The position numbers and the translations under genes are program-made. Shown here one piece after another: positions 1 through 7,112 of a stretch of DNA of 19,640 nucleotides. Numbering within the stretch: position 1 is the stretch's first letter; each line of letters opens with the position of its first letter. Under the pieces are notes generated by a model that worked only from the letters and a program-made list of their open reading frames with translations, did no database searches and was not told the DNA's origin. Origin of the DNA: JAWOGN01 sp046496815 (GTDB lineage: Bacteria; Desulfobacterota; DSM-4660; Desulfatiglandales; Desulfatiglandaceae); NCBI GenBank assembly GCA_046496815.1, contig JAWOGN010000399.1, forward strand, positions 1 through 19,640, in the 5' to 3' direction.

Positions 1-25
1 TGAAATCAAAATCGCTCAATTTAGG
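1..25 (+). repeat. Right-end copy of the 'aaatcgctcaatttagg' repeat (copy A)
   Basis: The 17-base core aaatcgctcaatttagg occupies 9-25. The first 24 bases of the window recur identically at 2049-2072, and the core recurs at 7041-7057 (+) and, inverted, at 1912-1928. At the other loci this sequence is the outer end of a small REP-bearing element. Copy A is therefore probably the right end of another such element whose body lies left of the window; that part is inference. Confidence 0.75.
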
Positions 26-522
26 TATCAAATATATCCAAACACTCTGAGAGATAATCTCTCACATTGAACATGTAAGAATATACGCTTTTTCCGAGAC
101 TCCCCACGGAAAAAGCGGCTCTTTCGGGACAATCCAGACCCCAAACCGGCTGTATTTGCTTGAGGTTTCAGGTTTCGGGTCTCTGGTTTCAAGTGCCTTC
201 ATGATGGACATTTTGGCCGATTTAGCCCGAACTCCGAATCCCGCTATTCAGCGGAAAACACTTGAGTCGTCGTAACTGACAACATGTTGTCGGTCAACAC
301 GCCCTAAGGGCCTAACAAAAGCCGGCTTTGAAACCATTGTTTTTTTGAAAGCACTCTGTAAACTCGACCGGGAATCTTCTTTGAAGTAAAGCTTCAATAT
401 TCTTGACCCGGAATATCTGGGAAGCAAAAACGATTTGAGTTGACAAAAGCAAACATGTTCTAATTCGTAATACAGGGCGGCAGTTTGATCTACACAATTC
501 GTGTAAAGATGGAGGAAACAAA
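26..522. other. Intergenic region with palindromes upstream of the amidohydrolase gene
   Basis: No gene is supported here. A 17-bp near-perfect palindrome lies at 48-64 (arms tgagagat and atctctca). A GC-rich hairpin lies at 241-254 (ccgct-attc-agcgg), and a perfect 14-bp palindrome, gacaacatgttgtc, at 278-291. The last could be an operator for a dimeric regulator, but nothing ties it to one. A TTGACA at 440-445, followed 15 bases later by TAATTC at 461-466, is a weak promoter candidate for the downstream gene. GGAGGA at 511-516 is the ribosome binding site of that gene. Confidence 0.5.
86..117. other. Perfect 11-bp-stem hairpin
   Basis: The arm cgctttttccg (86-96) is the exact reverse complement of cggaaaaagcg (107-117), with a 10-base loop. 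No clear U-tract follows on either strand, so a standard rho-independent terminator is not well supported. It could be the terminator or processing hairpin of a gene left of the window, or an RNA structure in the leader of the gene at 523. Confidence 0.6.
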
Positions 523-1878
523 ATGAAAGCGGATCTTGTAATACGGGGCGGTATGGTTGCGATGCCAGCCGGCACTTTTGAGGCGGACATTTATGTTCAG
601 GAAGGCAAAGTTTTGGCTCTGGGCAATGGGGGTGGTCTTGATGCCAAACGCACCATGAACGCTCGCGGTCTGATAGTAATGCCCGGTGCAGTGGATGGGC
701 ATGTTCACATGATGGATCCCGGCCACACCGATCGTGAGGATTTCACGACCGGTACCGCAGCAGCGGCTGTCGGGGGTGCCACGACTGTTATAGAACATCA
801 CAGGACCGAACCGCCCGTGCTCAATGCAAAACTGTTCGCCGAAAAGCGAGACTACTGTAATCCAAAAGCAGTGGTCGACTTCGCTTTCATGGGTGGAGCC
901 GTGCCGGACAATATCCGTGAACTAAAAGGAATGTGGGACTTGGGTGCGGTGGCATTCAAAACCTTTACATGCGAACTACATGGCGTCAAACCGATGCCTC
1001 CCGGGAACTTGCAAGAGCTTTTTCGCACACTCAAGGGTTTCGAAGGCATCACATTGATCCATGCTGAAGAAGACTCGATTCTAAAAGTGAATGAAAGTGC
1101 GCTACGGGCCTCAGGCCGAAAGGATTATCTGACGGTGTCTGATTGGCGCTCTGAAGACGCTGAGTATATGGCAATTTTGACCGCCGTCACACTGGCCCGA
1201 CAAACAGGCGCCCGGGCCATATTTGCCCATGTTAGCCTGCCAAAGTCCTTACGTATCATTCATGAAGCAAGATTGAACGGGGTTCGTGTTTACGCGGAAA
1301 GTTGTCCTCAGTACTTCTATCTCAGCCGCAAAGATTTGGAGGAAAAGGGACCTTGGGTCAAATTTGCACCGGCAGTGAGAGATGCTGGAACTGGCGAAAA
1401 GATGTGGGCGGCGCTGGAAATGGGTCATGTGGACATTTTGAGTACCGACCACTGCCCATTCCCCAAGGCTGAAAAAGCCGGCGGTATCCAAGATATTTGG
1501 GACGCACCTTTTGGGATCCCCGGCATTGAAACGACGGTTCGCTTGATGCTGAACGGGGTAAACCAAGGGTGGGTAAGTCTCGAAAAGACTGTCCGGGCAT
1601 TGTGTGAAACACCGGCCAGACTCTACGGCCTTTACCCGCAGAAGGGATGCATTTTACCCGGCTCGGACGCCGATATCTTGCTCGTTGACATGAATGTACG
1701 AGAAACGCTTACGAACGACAAAATCTTGGCCAAGTGTGGATGGACCCCATATGATGGTTTGGAAGTGCAAGGTAAAGTTCTGACCACGATACTGCGCGGC
1801 GAGGTTGTCGCAGATAACGGTCGGGCGGTCGGCGACCCTGGGTATGGGCGGTTTGTACCGCGCCTTCGTGCAAGCTGA
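523..1878 (+). CDS. Allantoinase/dihydroorotase-like amidohydrolase
   Basis: A 451-residue cytoplasmic metal-dependent hydrolase of the cyclic amidohydrolase group (dihydroorotase, allantoinase, hydantoinase). These enzymes open a cyclic amide ring using two metals held by histidines, a carboxylated lysine and an aspartate. All the ligands are visible: the HVH pair (H60, H62) before PGH, K146 in AFKTF, H180 in LIHAEE, H236 in FAHVS and D309 in STDHCPF. The C-terminal segment around 404-428, with the CGWTPYDG motif, resembles allantoinases and type I dihydroorotases, and the length is normal for the family. GGAGGA seven bases upstream fixes the ATG. No purine- or pyrimidine-pathway gene lies nearby, so the ring substrate cannot be named. 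The gene stands alone between copies of a short repeat. Confidence 0.9.
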   Translation: MKADLVIRGGMVAMPAGTFEADIYVQEGKVLALGNGGGLDAKRTMNARGLIVMPGAVDGHVHMMDPGHTDREDFTTGTAAAAVGGATTVIEHHRTEPPVLNAKLFAEKRDYCNPKAVVDFAFMGGAVPDNIRELKGMWDLGAVAFKTFTCELHGVKPMPPGNLQELFRTLKGFEGITLIHAEEDSILKVNESALRASGRKDYLTVSDWRSEDAEYMAILTAVTLARQTGARAIFAHVSLPKSLRIIHEARLNGVRVYAESCPQYFYLSRKDLEEKGPWVKFAPAVRDAGTGEKMWAALEMGHVDILSTDHCPFPKAEKAGGIQDIWDAPFGIPGIETTVRLMLNGVNQGWVSLEKTVRALCETPARLYGLYPQKGCILPGSDADILLVDMNVRETLTNDKILAKCGWTPYDGLEVQGKVLTTILRGEVVADNGRAVGDPGYGRFVPRLRAS

Positions 1879-1903
1879 TGGTCGCTCTAAATTCAACACT
1901 TTT

Positions 1904-2072
1904 AATTTAGGCCTAAATTGAGCGATTTGTTGGGACAATACAACGCCATGATTGACTGGATGCCGGATCAAGTCCGGCATGACAGGAACTCATTGGGACT
2001 TGTTCGTCATTCCGGCGAAAGCCGGAATCCAGCGTGCATGTCGCCCTATGAAATCAAAATCGCTCAATTTAG
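1904..2072. mobile_element. MITE-like element carrying two REP hairpins
   Basis: The outer ends are inverted copies of one sequence: cctaaattgagcgattt at 1912-1928 and aaatcgctcaatttag at 2057-2072. The left end overlaps a perfect 16-bp palindrome, aatttaggcctaaatt (1904-1919). Inside are two hairpins. One is at 1960-1980 (arms atgccgga and tccggcat, 5-base loop). The other is at 2009-2028 (arms attccggc and gccggaat, GAAA loop). The second matches a very common proteobacterial intergenic palindrome. The element has no coding capacity, so it would be a non-autonomous, trans-mobilised or recombination-spread element. Confidence 0.7.
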
Positions 2073-2079
2073 ATTTTTG

Positions 2080-2109
2080 TTGACTTTTCGATTCTAAACG
2101 CGCTTTATA
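2080..2109 (+). promoter_or_regulatory. Candidate sigma-70 type promoter
   Basis: TTGACT at 2080-2085 and TTTATA at 2104-2109 are separated by 18 bases and start just after the repeat end at 2072. They lie about 170 bases before the small gene at 2282. This is a sequence match only, in AT-rich DNA where chance matches are frequent. Confidence 0.3.
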
Positions 2110-2281
2110 AAAATTGAATTTTTGTTTTTACCCTGCAACCTCCAGCATGGCGGTGCTCCATGAAAAATCCACCCAAAATGGTTTAACGTGGCTCCCATAC
2201 GGAGCTTCTATCGTTTACAAATAGATCAGTGATAACAACATGATAACAAAGCGGGCCTGCGGGCCTGGCATCGGAGGAATA

Positions 2282-2566
2282 ATGATTTCACAATCCTTTG
2301 ATTTTGGGGAATTTGTCGAGGCCGTCAAGGAAAAGGGTTGGCCGGAGATACTGGGTCTTGCCGATAAGGAGGCGCTGGAAGCCTGGCGGCTTTCGAGTAT
2401 TCAGAAAGACATGAGTGATGATGTCCGGGATCTCATCAGACAGTACGAGTCGACCTTAAAAGAATTCATTTGCTTCATGCGCTCGGCGGTTTTCCCCAAG
2501 ACAGAAAAGGACCCTCACCATCAGTTGTTCCATGCACTCCGCACTGCAATTCTGCAAAGGGGCTAA
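2282..2566 (+). CDS. Small hypothetical protein (94 aa)
   Basis: I do not recognise this family. The frame is open from 2240, but the ATG at 2282 is chosen because GGAGG (2272-2276) sits at ideal distance, whereas the 2240 ATG has no ribosome binding site. The product is soluble, without signal peptide or membrane segment. It is mostly predicted helix, with acidic stretches (SDDVRDLIRQYESTLKEF, about residues 39-56) and a His-containing C-terminal helix (DPHHQLFHALR, about 79-89). Its 3' end converges with the DUF5132-like gene on the other strand. Confidence 0.6.
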   Translation: MISQSFDFGEFVEAVKEKGWPEILGLADKEALEAWRLSSIQKDMSDDVRDLIRQYESTLKEFICFMRSAVFPKTEKDPHHQLFHALRTAILQRG

Positions 2567-2586
2567 CAAGAGCAAGGTTGTGAGGA

Positions 2587-2622
2587 AAGAAAAGCCGAAG
2601 TCCGCTCGCGGCTGCGGACTCC
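2587..2622 (-). terminator. Rho-independent terminator between convergent genes
   Basis: Read on the minus strand, agtccgc (2620-2614) pairs with gcggact (2605-2599) around an 8-base loop, and is followed by a pyrimidine-rich run, cggcttttctttcc. It lies about 30 bases beyond the stop of the 2650-2901 gene, as expected for its terminator. On the plus strand the hairpin lacks a U-tract. Confidence 0.5.
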
Positions 2623-2649
2623 GGGTTTAGATTCAGTGCAAGCCCCCGG

Positions 2650-2901
2650 CTATTTCTTGGCTTTTTTGGCTCCGCCGGAGACTTCAGCCCTGGCTTCAGC
2701 AGTCAAATCCTCGAGGGTCTCTTTTCCCTCTGCGGCAATCTCTCTTCCCTGCTCATACAAGATCATACCGGTCTTGATCCCTGTCTTGGCCAGTGATTTG
2801 GCCAGGTTAACTGCCAGCGCCATGACTGCGGGCCCCACAAAGACCGCCGCAGCGCCAAGCGCGATTGTTCCTGCATTGAAACCGATGCTTGGTAATTTCA
2901 T
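2650..2901 (-). CDS. DUF5132-like small membrane protein
   Basis: An 83-residue protein with a short N-terminus, one hydrophobic segment (about residues 9-31, rich in Ala, Gly and Val) and a charged amphipathic tail. The tail segment LYEQGREIAAEGKETLEDL and the following AEARAE (about 48-73) resemble my recollection of the DUF5132 consensus. Members of that family are small single-span proteins of unknown function; I recall them being found near heavy-metal P-type ATPases. No such ATPase is in this window. The Lys-rich C-terminus would face the cytoplasm or bind acidic surfaces. A strong AAAGGAGG precedes the ATG, and a terminator follows the gene. Family assignment is from recalled consensus, not a search. 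Confidence 0.75.
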   Translation of the reverse strand: MKLPSIGFNAGTIALGAAAVFVGPAVMALAVNLAKSLAKTGIKTGMILYEQGREIAAEGKETLEDLTAEARAEVSGGAKKAKK

Positions 2902-3373
2902 GATTTACCTCCTTTCTTCATTTTACCAAAGACACTTCCTTAGAGTTGATCCCACACCCCACTTTCCCTTGCCAGGATACGAAGCGTCCGAGAATCAGCT
3001 CCACGAAAGAATGTTAAGAAATTATTAGAATTTTATTAGCGATGGGTTAGCGTGTCAATCGAAATCTGCGACGTAATTCTCTTGCCTTGGCAATGGGTAT
3101 TCCCAAGGTCACCGTTGCCCCGGCTCTCTTGTGCCTGAAAGCGCCACTGGCTGATCCACAATGATTTCAATAGGATAGGGGCATGACCTGTCTTGTCGTT
3201 ATTGATTATTCAGGATCCCCACGCAATGAACGCTTTGGGATTGGCAAGCGACTTCATTTCAGTGAACCGAAATGTTTTTTCATCATTTCCCTACTTCTTA
3301 ATGAGAATCTAACGGAAGATTTCTAATTGATCCAGGGTAAACCTCCGTCTGTGCCCTGAGGTCGCTGACTCAA
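2902..3373. other. Intergenic region, no gene recognised
   Basis: AT-rich spacer between the DUF5132-like gene and the left inverted repeat. I see only short open frames without ribosome binding sites or recognisable products, for example a ten-codon ATG frame on the minus strand near 3280. The promoter and ribosome binding site of the 2650-2901 gene must lie at the left edge of this spacer. Confidence 0.4.
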
Positions 3374-3692
3374 TTGAGTTTACCTCTTCATTATAAGATT
3401 GATTTAGTATTGGCTCTGTTCAGACCTCTCCATTTCCTCCTTCCGTCCCCTCCTTGGATTCCGTTGGATTGTCCTTTCATGTGTCAATTTCCTGCCTGCT
3501 GTCTGTTCTTTTATCTTCTCACGTTCTTTTTTTTGTGCTCTTCGAGCCATCGTTTCCTTTCTGCTGATAAATTTGGATCCATACTCAGTCTACCTCGCTA
3601 ATTAATTCTATTATTCCAGGCATGTTTTCGTCCCCATTTCCCTCTTTCTTTAGCTCCCTTTGCTAGGATTGCTATCTTGGGTCAAAAACCCG
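3374..3692 (-). repeat. Left copy of a ~319-bp inverted repeat
   Basis: Its reverse complement aligns with 7528-7845 from cgggtttttgacccaagat at one end to gaggtaaactcaa at the other. By eye the two copies are roughly 85 percent identical, with small indels. Similarity stops at both ends, so the unit has definite boundaries. It contains a small ORF with its own leader. No terminal inverted repeats or transposase are apparent, so the mode of spread is unknown. Confidence 0.8.
3404..3582 (-). pseudogene. Frameshifted copy of the repeat-encoded small charged protein
   Basis: The ATG at 3582 opens MDPNLSAERKRWLEEHKKK, closely matching the intact copy at 7639-7800. The poly-A tract after the His codon has eight A instead of six, so the zero frame ends at 3511 after 23 codons. 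Shifting back one base restores EREKIKEQTAGRKLTHER and runs to a stop at 3404-3406, giving 59 residues in total. The junction reads A AAA AAG, a classic -1 slippery heptamer, so programmed frameshifting cannot be excluded, although a simple homopolymer indel is likelier. This copy lacks the early stop seen at the end of the other copy. Confidence 0.55.
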
Positions 3693-4481
3693 CATGGTCC
3701 CGCAAGCCATTTGCTCCAGCATGAGCCGATCTCTCGTCTTGGTAGTCCGGAATATGATGTCATCCACGATCTATTTTTCAAGGATATCCCAGTGAAACAT
3801 TGCCTTTGGCCGGAAGCGCTTAGAGAGCATCGGGGAATCACAGGGATTCGCAAAATCACAAATGAGGTTGTTTTTGAGAAAGTTGAAAAATGCCCAGAGG
3901 TGGACAGCATTGGGTTACCACTGTATATTAAAAATGGCAAAAAACATGTCTATCTCGCACTTTCATTCAGGTTGCATGTATGTATGTAAATCTTGCTGCA
4001 AAATTTTGATATCATTAATTATTTCATTTGATGGGCATCTATGTCAGGTATTGGAGTTCGTAATTTCTGGCCTCTATAACCGTCTGTTTTCATATGTTTT
4101 TCCCTTGACTTTTCTCCTCTGGAGGCTTTTTATAGATCCAAAGCATTCTTGCCACCATTTAACCTCCCTTCTGGAGGCGCCAAAATGGGGAACCGCCTAA
4201 AAATGTGCTTACCTTGCTCTCAATGGAGCCCCATACGCTCTATTGAGAGCCTAGACATTCTCAACGCATAGTTATCAAGTGCCAACCAGTGGGCATTTTT
4301 TCCCTTAGCCTCTGCTCATCCAGCAGACTGCAAGTCAAGCTTTGAATATATCTGGTTTACTGCAGCCTAAAAGGGGTGAAGCTTATCATCCGGAAAAGCG
4401 CTCATTCTTTTTTCTATTTGGACCACAAGAAACGATGAAATCTAAATGTGCTTATTTAAGATTTGAAAAAAGTGCTTCAAG
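3693..4481. other. Gene-poor AT-rich region between the repeat and the parA locus
   Basis: Open frames exist on both strands at 3650-3989, but neither has a convincing ribosome binding site or a product I recognise, so neither is called. The region may contain relics of a decayed gene. It also holds a small hairpin (cctcc-cttct-ggagg, 4163-4177) and the long hairpin at 4216-4250 listed separately. A 22-codon Cys-containing frame at 4435-4500 is not supported. Confidence 0.35.
4216..4250. other. Long 14-bp stem hairpin upstream of parA
   Basis: The arms gctctcaat (4216-4224) and attgagagc (4242-4250) pair perfectly. The stem continues through one G-U pair into gagc (4226-4229) and gctc (4237-4240), leaving a seven-base loop. 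It is strong for such an AT-rich region. No U-run follows on the plus strand, so it is more likely a structured leader, a palindromic repeat or a binding site than a terminator. Confidence 0.55.
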
Positions 4482-4616
4482 ATGCGGATGTTGGGACTAA
4501 AGCCACTGGCAATCATGGGTTCGCCAAATACAGATGCGGCCAATGAAGATATTTTGGAATCAGTGGTGAGATATGGTACTCACGTCCAGTTCAGGGAAAT
4601 TTTTCCTGCGCACTAA
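4482..4616 (+). CDS. Possible small ORF directly upstream of parA
   Basis: A 44-codon frame ends 11 bases before the parA ATG. It reads MRMLGLKPLAIMGSPN at the start and FREIFPAH at the end. The IMGSPN segment is loosely like the phosphate-binding loop of flavodoxin-fold NADPH:FMN reductases, but the protein is far too short for that fold, so a gene remnant is possible. No clear Shine-Dalgarno sequence precedes the ATG. Its position in front of parA is the main reason for listing it. Confidence 0.25.
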   Translation: MRMLGLKPLAIMGSPNTDAANEDILESVVRYGTHVQFREIFPAH

Positions 4617-4627
4617 TTGGAGAAAAA

Positions 4628-5263
4628 ATGATCATTAGCCTGATCAACCAGAAAGGAGGAGCCGGTAAAACTACGGCCGCAATAAATATTACGAGTTCTC
4701 TTGCCGAAAAGGGAAATCGAATGCTTTTGGTGGATTCTGATCCACAAGGAAGCGTAGTTCAATGGCAAAGCATCGCCAACAATGCAGAATTTGAGGTCTT
4801 GCACTTACCGAGGCCTCTATCAAAAAGAGATCCAAAAAAGTTTTTTCAACAATACGATCATACTGTGATCGATCCGCCGCCTGTGATCGAGGAAATAACA
4901 CGTTCTGTAATCGAGGTATCCCATCTTGCGATCATTCCACTCGCGCCAAGTCCGTTGGATATCTGGTCCTGCAGGGAAACAGTTGAACTTGTTAAGAAAA
5001 TGCAGAAGTTGAATGGTAAACCGATTGCAAAGATACTGGTCTACCGCAAGATTCCCGGGACTAGGCTTGGCCGTGAAGCCCGAGACGCTATGGAAGCCTA
5101 TGGGCTAGAGATCTTTGAAACCGAAATCTCTCAACGAATCGCTTTCGTTGAGGCCATGATATCGGGGCTTTCTGTCTTGAATTATGCTTTTAAGAGCAAA
5201 GCTGCTGAAGAAATCCAGAAACTCAGCAACGAAATCACCAAAGTCATGGAGAATAGGGTATGA
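4628..5263 (+). CDS. ParA/MinD-superfamily ATPase
   Basis: A 211-residue orphan-type ParA ATPase, the size of the small ParF/type Ib and McdA-like group. ATP-bound dimers of such proteins coat nucleoid DNA or membrane and position a cargo. The deviant Walker A box is complete (KGGAGKTT, signature K9, catalytic K14). Walker A' is VDSDPQGS (D36-S42) and the Walker B-like motif is VIDPPP (D82). There is no N-terminal helix-turn-helix extension, so autoregulation as in type Ia ParA is not expected. GGAG sits just upstream of the ATG. The stop overlaps the start of a small membrane-protein gene (ATGA), implying translational coupling. No ParB or centromere-like iterons were seen, so plasmid-type DNA partition is not the obvious role. 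Confidence 0.92.
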   Translation: MIISLINQKGGAGKTTAAINITSSLAEKGNRMLLVDSDPQGSVVQWQSIANNAEFEVLHLPRPLSKRDPKKFFQQYDHTVIDPPPVIEEITRSVIEVSHLAIIPLAPSPLDIWSCRETVELVKKMQKLNGKPIAKILVYRKIPGTRLGREARDAMEAYGLEIFETEISQRIAFVEAMISGLSVLNYAFKSKAAEEIQKLSNEITKVMENRV

Positions 5264-5439
5264 TAAAAAGAAGAGCGCTTAAAGAGACGATAAGTGATCC
5301 AGTGGCGAAAAAAGAAATGGTTGAAATACAGGCTGAGCAAAAAATCAAGAGTCCCGATATTGGCCTTAAGGTGTTCATTACATTGTTGGTAGGGTTCGCC
5401 GGCGGTTTGTTTATCTGCAGGTTCATAAGAAATATTTGA
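5260..5439 (+). CDS. Small membrane-anchored protein coupled to ParA
   Basis: A 59-residue protein whose ATG overlaps the parA stop (ATGA), so it is very likely made by translational coupling and acts with ParA. It starts with a basic stretch (MIKRRALK), continues through a charged, probably helical segment (residues 9-32), and ends in one hydrophobic span (about 35-53) followed by RFIRNI. It looks like a C-tail-anchored inner-membrane protein. In known ParA systems the partner stimulates ATPase activity through a basic, disordered N-terminus; the N-terminus here would fit that role, which is inference. I know no named family for it. Confidence 0.7.
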   Translation: MIKRRALKETISDPVAKKEMVEIQAEQKIKSPDIGLKVFITLLVGFAGGLFICRFIRNI

Positions 5440-5518
5440 GAACCGAAACCCATCCTGACTGAATAGGCATCGACTTAAACACGTGGAAATCTGTTAACTG
5501 CGATGTCTTTGGTCGGCA

Positions 5519-5845
5519 AATGGTTCCTTCGCACTGGTTGTGCCCTACATTGCATCTGAAAGGGAACAACACAACGCATCTCCTGAAGACAGTTTTACCG
5601 AGCCGGAGCCCTTACTTATCTCTGGGGATCCTGTCGCCGAGATGAAACACCGTTTAAAGACGCTGGTGGGGAAGGCGATATACGCCAAGAGGAAAAGCAC
5701 GGTTGAAAAGGTTTTCGGCATCATCAAGGCTGTCATGGGATTTCGCCAATTCCTCCTCCGAGGCTTAGAGCTGGTTGCCGGGGAGGGGGACTTGGTCTGC
5801 ATGGCATACAACATCAAGAGGATGTATGCCCTGAGTTGCGGTTGA
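5519..5845 (+). pseudogene. C-terminal remnant of a DDE transposase (IS1182-like)
   Basis: Only the last ~100 residues of a transposase remain. From YIAS (5546 on) through AEMKHRLKT, YAKRKSTVEKVFGIIK and GFRQFLLRGLE the sequence follows the C-terminal end of IS1182-group (IS4/IS5-like DDE) transposases. The glutamate of the DDE triad is E56 counting from the GTG at 5540, followed by K seven residues later. The first two catalytic aspartates and the rest of the gene are absent. The frame stays open slightly upstream of 5540, but no start or ribosome binding site belongs to it. The element is dead and marks an old insertion or deletion between parA and the RND fragment. Confidence 0.8.
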
Positions 5846-5989
5846 TTTCAAAGAACAAGGGGGTTTTAGGCAACCCTATGAGGCGAAACCTTCGCCTCAA
5901 CGCAACAAAGGAAAGCTAAAATCGAACCTGGCACCTTTTCAGGTTCATAATGAGTATGGAATAGTACACCAGCGAGAAAATTTCTTCCG

Positions 5990-6790
5990 GCGGAAAAGCG
6001 GGAAATGCGTGACATTCTCAACCTTCCGGTGACCAACGCCGACGGGGACCGGGTTGTGCTCAGGAACGTCGTGGATGTCCGTCGCCATCGCGGCCCCGTA
6101 TTCATTGAACGAAAGGATCAGGGCCGGGTTGTTTTCGTTTCGGCGAACCTGAGTGGCAGGGATATGGGTTCGGTGATCGCGGACGTCAAGGAAGGGCTCA
6201 GGAAGATTCCGGTCCCCAGGGATTTCGCGATAGTGCTCGGAGGCGATTACGAAGAGCAGCAGAAGGCCTTTCGTGAATTGCTGATGAGCTTCGTGCTGGC
6301 GCTGGTGCTGGTGTACATGGTGATGGCATCACTCTATGAATCTCTCAGATACCCGTTCGTCGTAATGTTCTCGGTGCCACTCGGCGCGATCGGCGTTATT
6401 CTGATGCTCCTTTTGTCCGACACCACGTTCAACATCCAGTCGTACATAGGCTGCATCATGCTTGGCGGGATCGTCGTCAACAACGCCATCCTGCTGGTTG
6501 ATCATATAAACCTTCTCCGGCGCAGGGATGGTCTACCGCTTTCCGAAGCGATCCAAGAGGCAGGCAGGCGGCGACTACGTCCGATCCTCACAACGGCGAT
6601 GACTACGATGCTTGCCATGACACCCCTTGCGTTCGGTCTGGGCGAAGGAGGCGAGGCCCAGGCACCCATGGCGCGCGCGATCATCGGCGGCCTCATGAGC
6701 GCGACGCTCATAACCTTGGTGGTGGTCCCCACGGTGTATGCAATGTTTGAAAGAAAAAAACTTGCGGAAGAAAAAGGACCGGCTCAGTAG
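5990..6790 (+). pseudogene. C-terminal fragment of an RND efflux permease
   Basis: The frame corresponds to roughly the last quarter of a hydrophobe/amphiphile-type RND transporter (family length about 1030-1050 residues). It starts inside the second periplasmic loop (RDILNLPVTNADGDRVVLRN, from 6008) and keeps the final membrane spans. Visible landmarks are ASLYESLRYPFVVMFSVPLG, GGIVVNNAILLVDHIN, RRRLRPILTTAMTT and a last span ending at VVPTVYAMFE. The proton-relay Asp pair of TM4 is missing, so the product cannot pump. Its base composition is visibly more GC-rich than the parA region. The break at about 5990-6005 is close to the transposase remnant, which suggests transposon-linked deletion. 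An ATG at 6005 exists but lacks a good ribosome binding site. Confidence 0.85.
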
Positions 6791-6798
6791 TGATATTT

Positions 6799-7057
6799 CA
6801 ACTGAGCGATATGATGAATTGAATCTTCGGAAACTTTATAGATAAATCTGTCCCAAGTCGTGCGGTTCTGATGACCTAGAAAGGCGAGGACTCTGGATTC
6901 CGGCCTTCGCCGGAATGACGAATAAGACCCAGCGGGTTCCAGTCATGCCGGTCCCGGATCTCGTCCGGGATGACGGATCCCCGATGAATGCGGGATCTTC
7001 GACCGGCATCCAGTCACTGATGAGGCCGGTTTGCTCGGGCAAATCGCTCAATTTAGG
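6799..7057. mobile_element. Second MITE-like, REP-bearing element
   Basis: The right end, aaatcgctcaatttagg (7041-7057), is identical to the repeat core. The left end, aactgagcgatat at about 6799-6811, is a degenerate inverted copy. Inside are the same kinds of hairpins as in the 1904-2072 element: attccggc-cttc-gccggaat (6897-6916) and tcccgga-tctcg-tccggga (6952-6970). It starts only nine bases after the stop of the RND fragment. It has no protein-coding capacity of its own. Confidence 0.65.
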
Positions 7058-7112
7058 TATAAGCTCAATTCATTATATGGTGGCTGTGCAGCTTCGCTGC
7101 TGAGGTTAAAAT

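Noticed and set aside
2240..2281. Upstream ATG giving a 14-residue N-terminal extension to the 2282 gene
   Set aside because: GGAGG is placed for the ATG at 2282; the upstream ATG has no ribosome binding site.
3650..3989. Overlapping open frames on both strands (about 96 and 109 codons) next to the left inverted repeat
   Set aside because: Neither has a convincing ribosome binding site or recognisable family, and one runs into the repeat boundary; they look like shadow or relic frames.
4435..4500. 22-codon Cys-containing frame ahead of parA
   Set aside because: Too short, no ribosome binding site, overlaps the other candidate small ORF.
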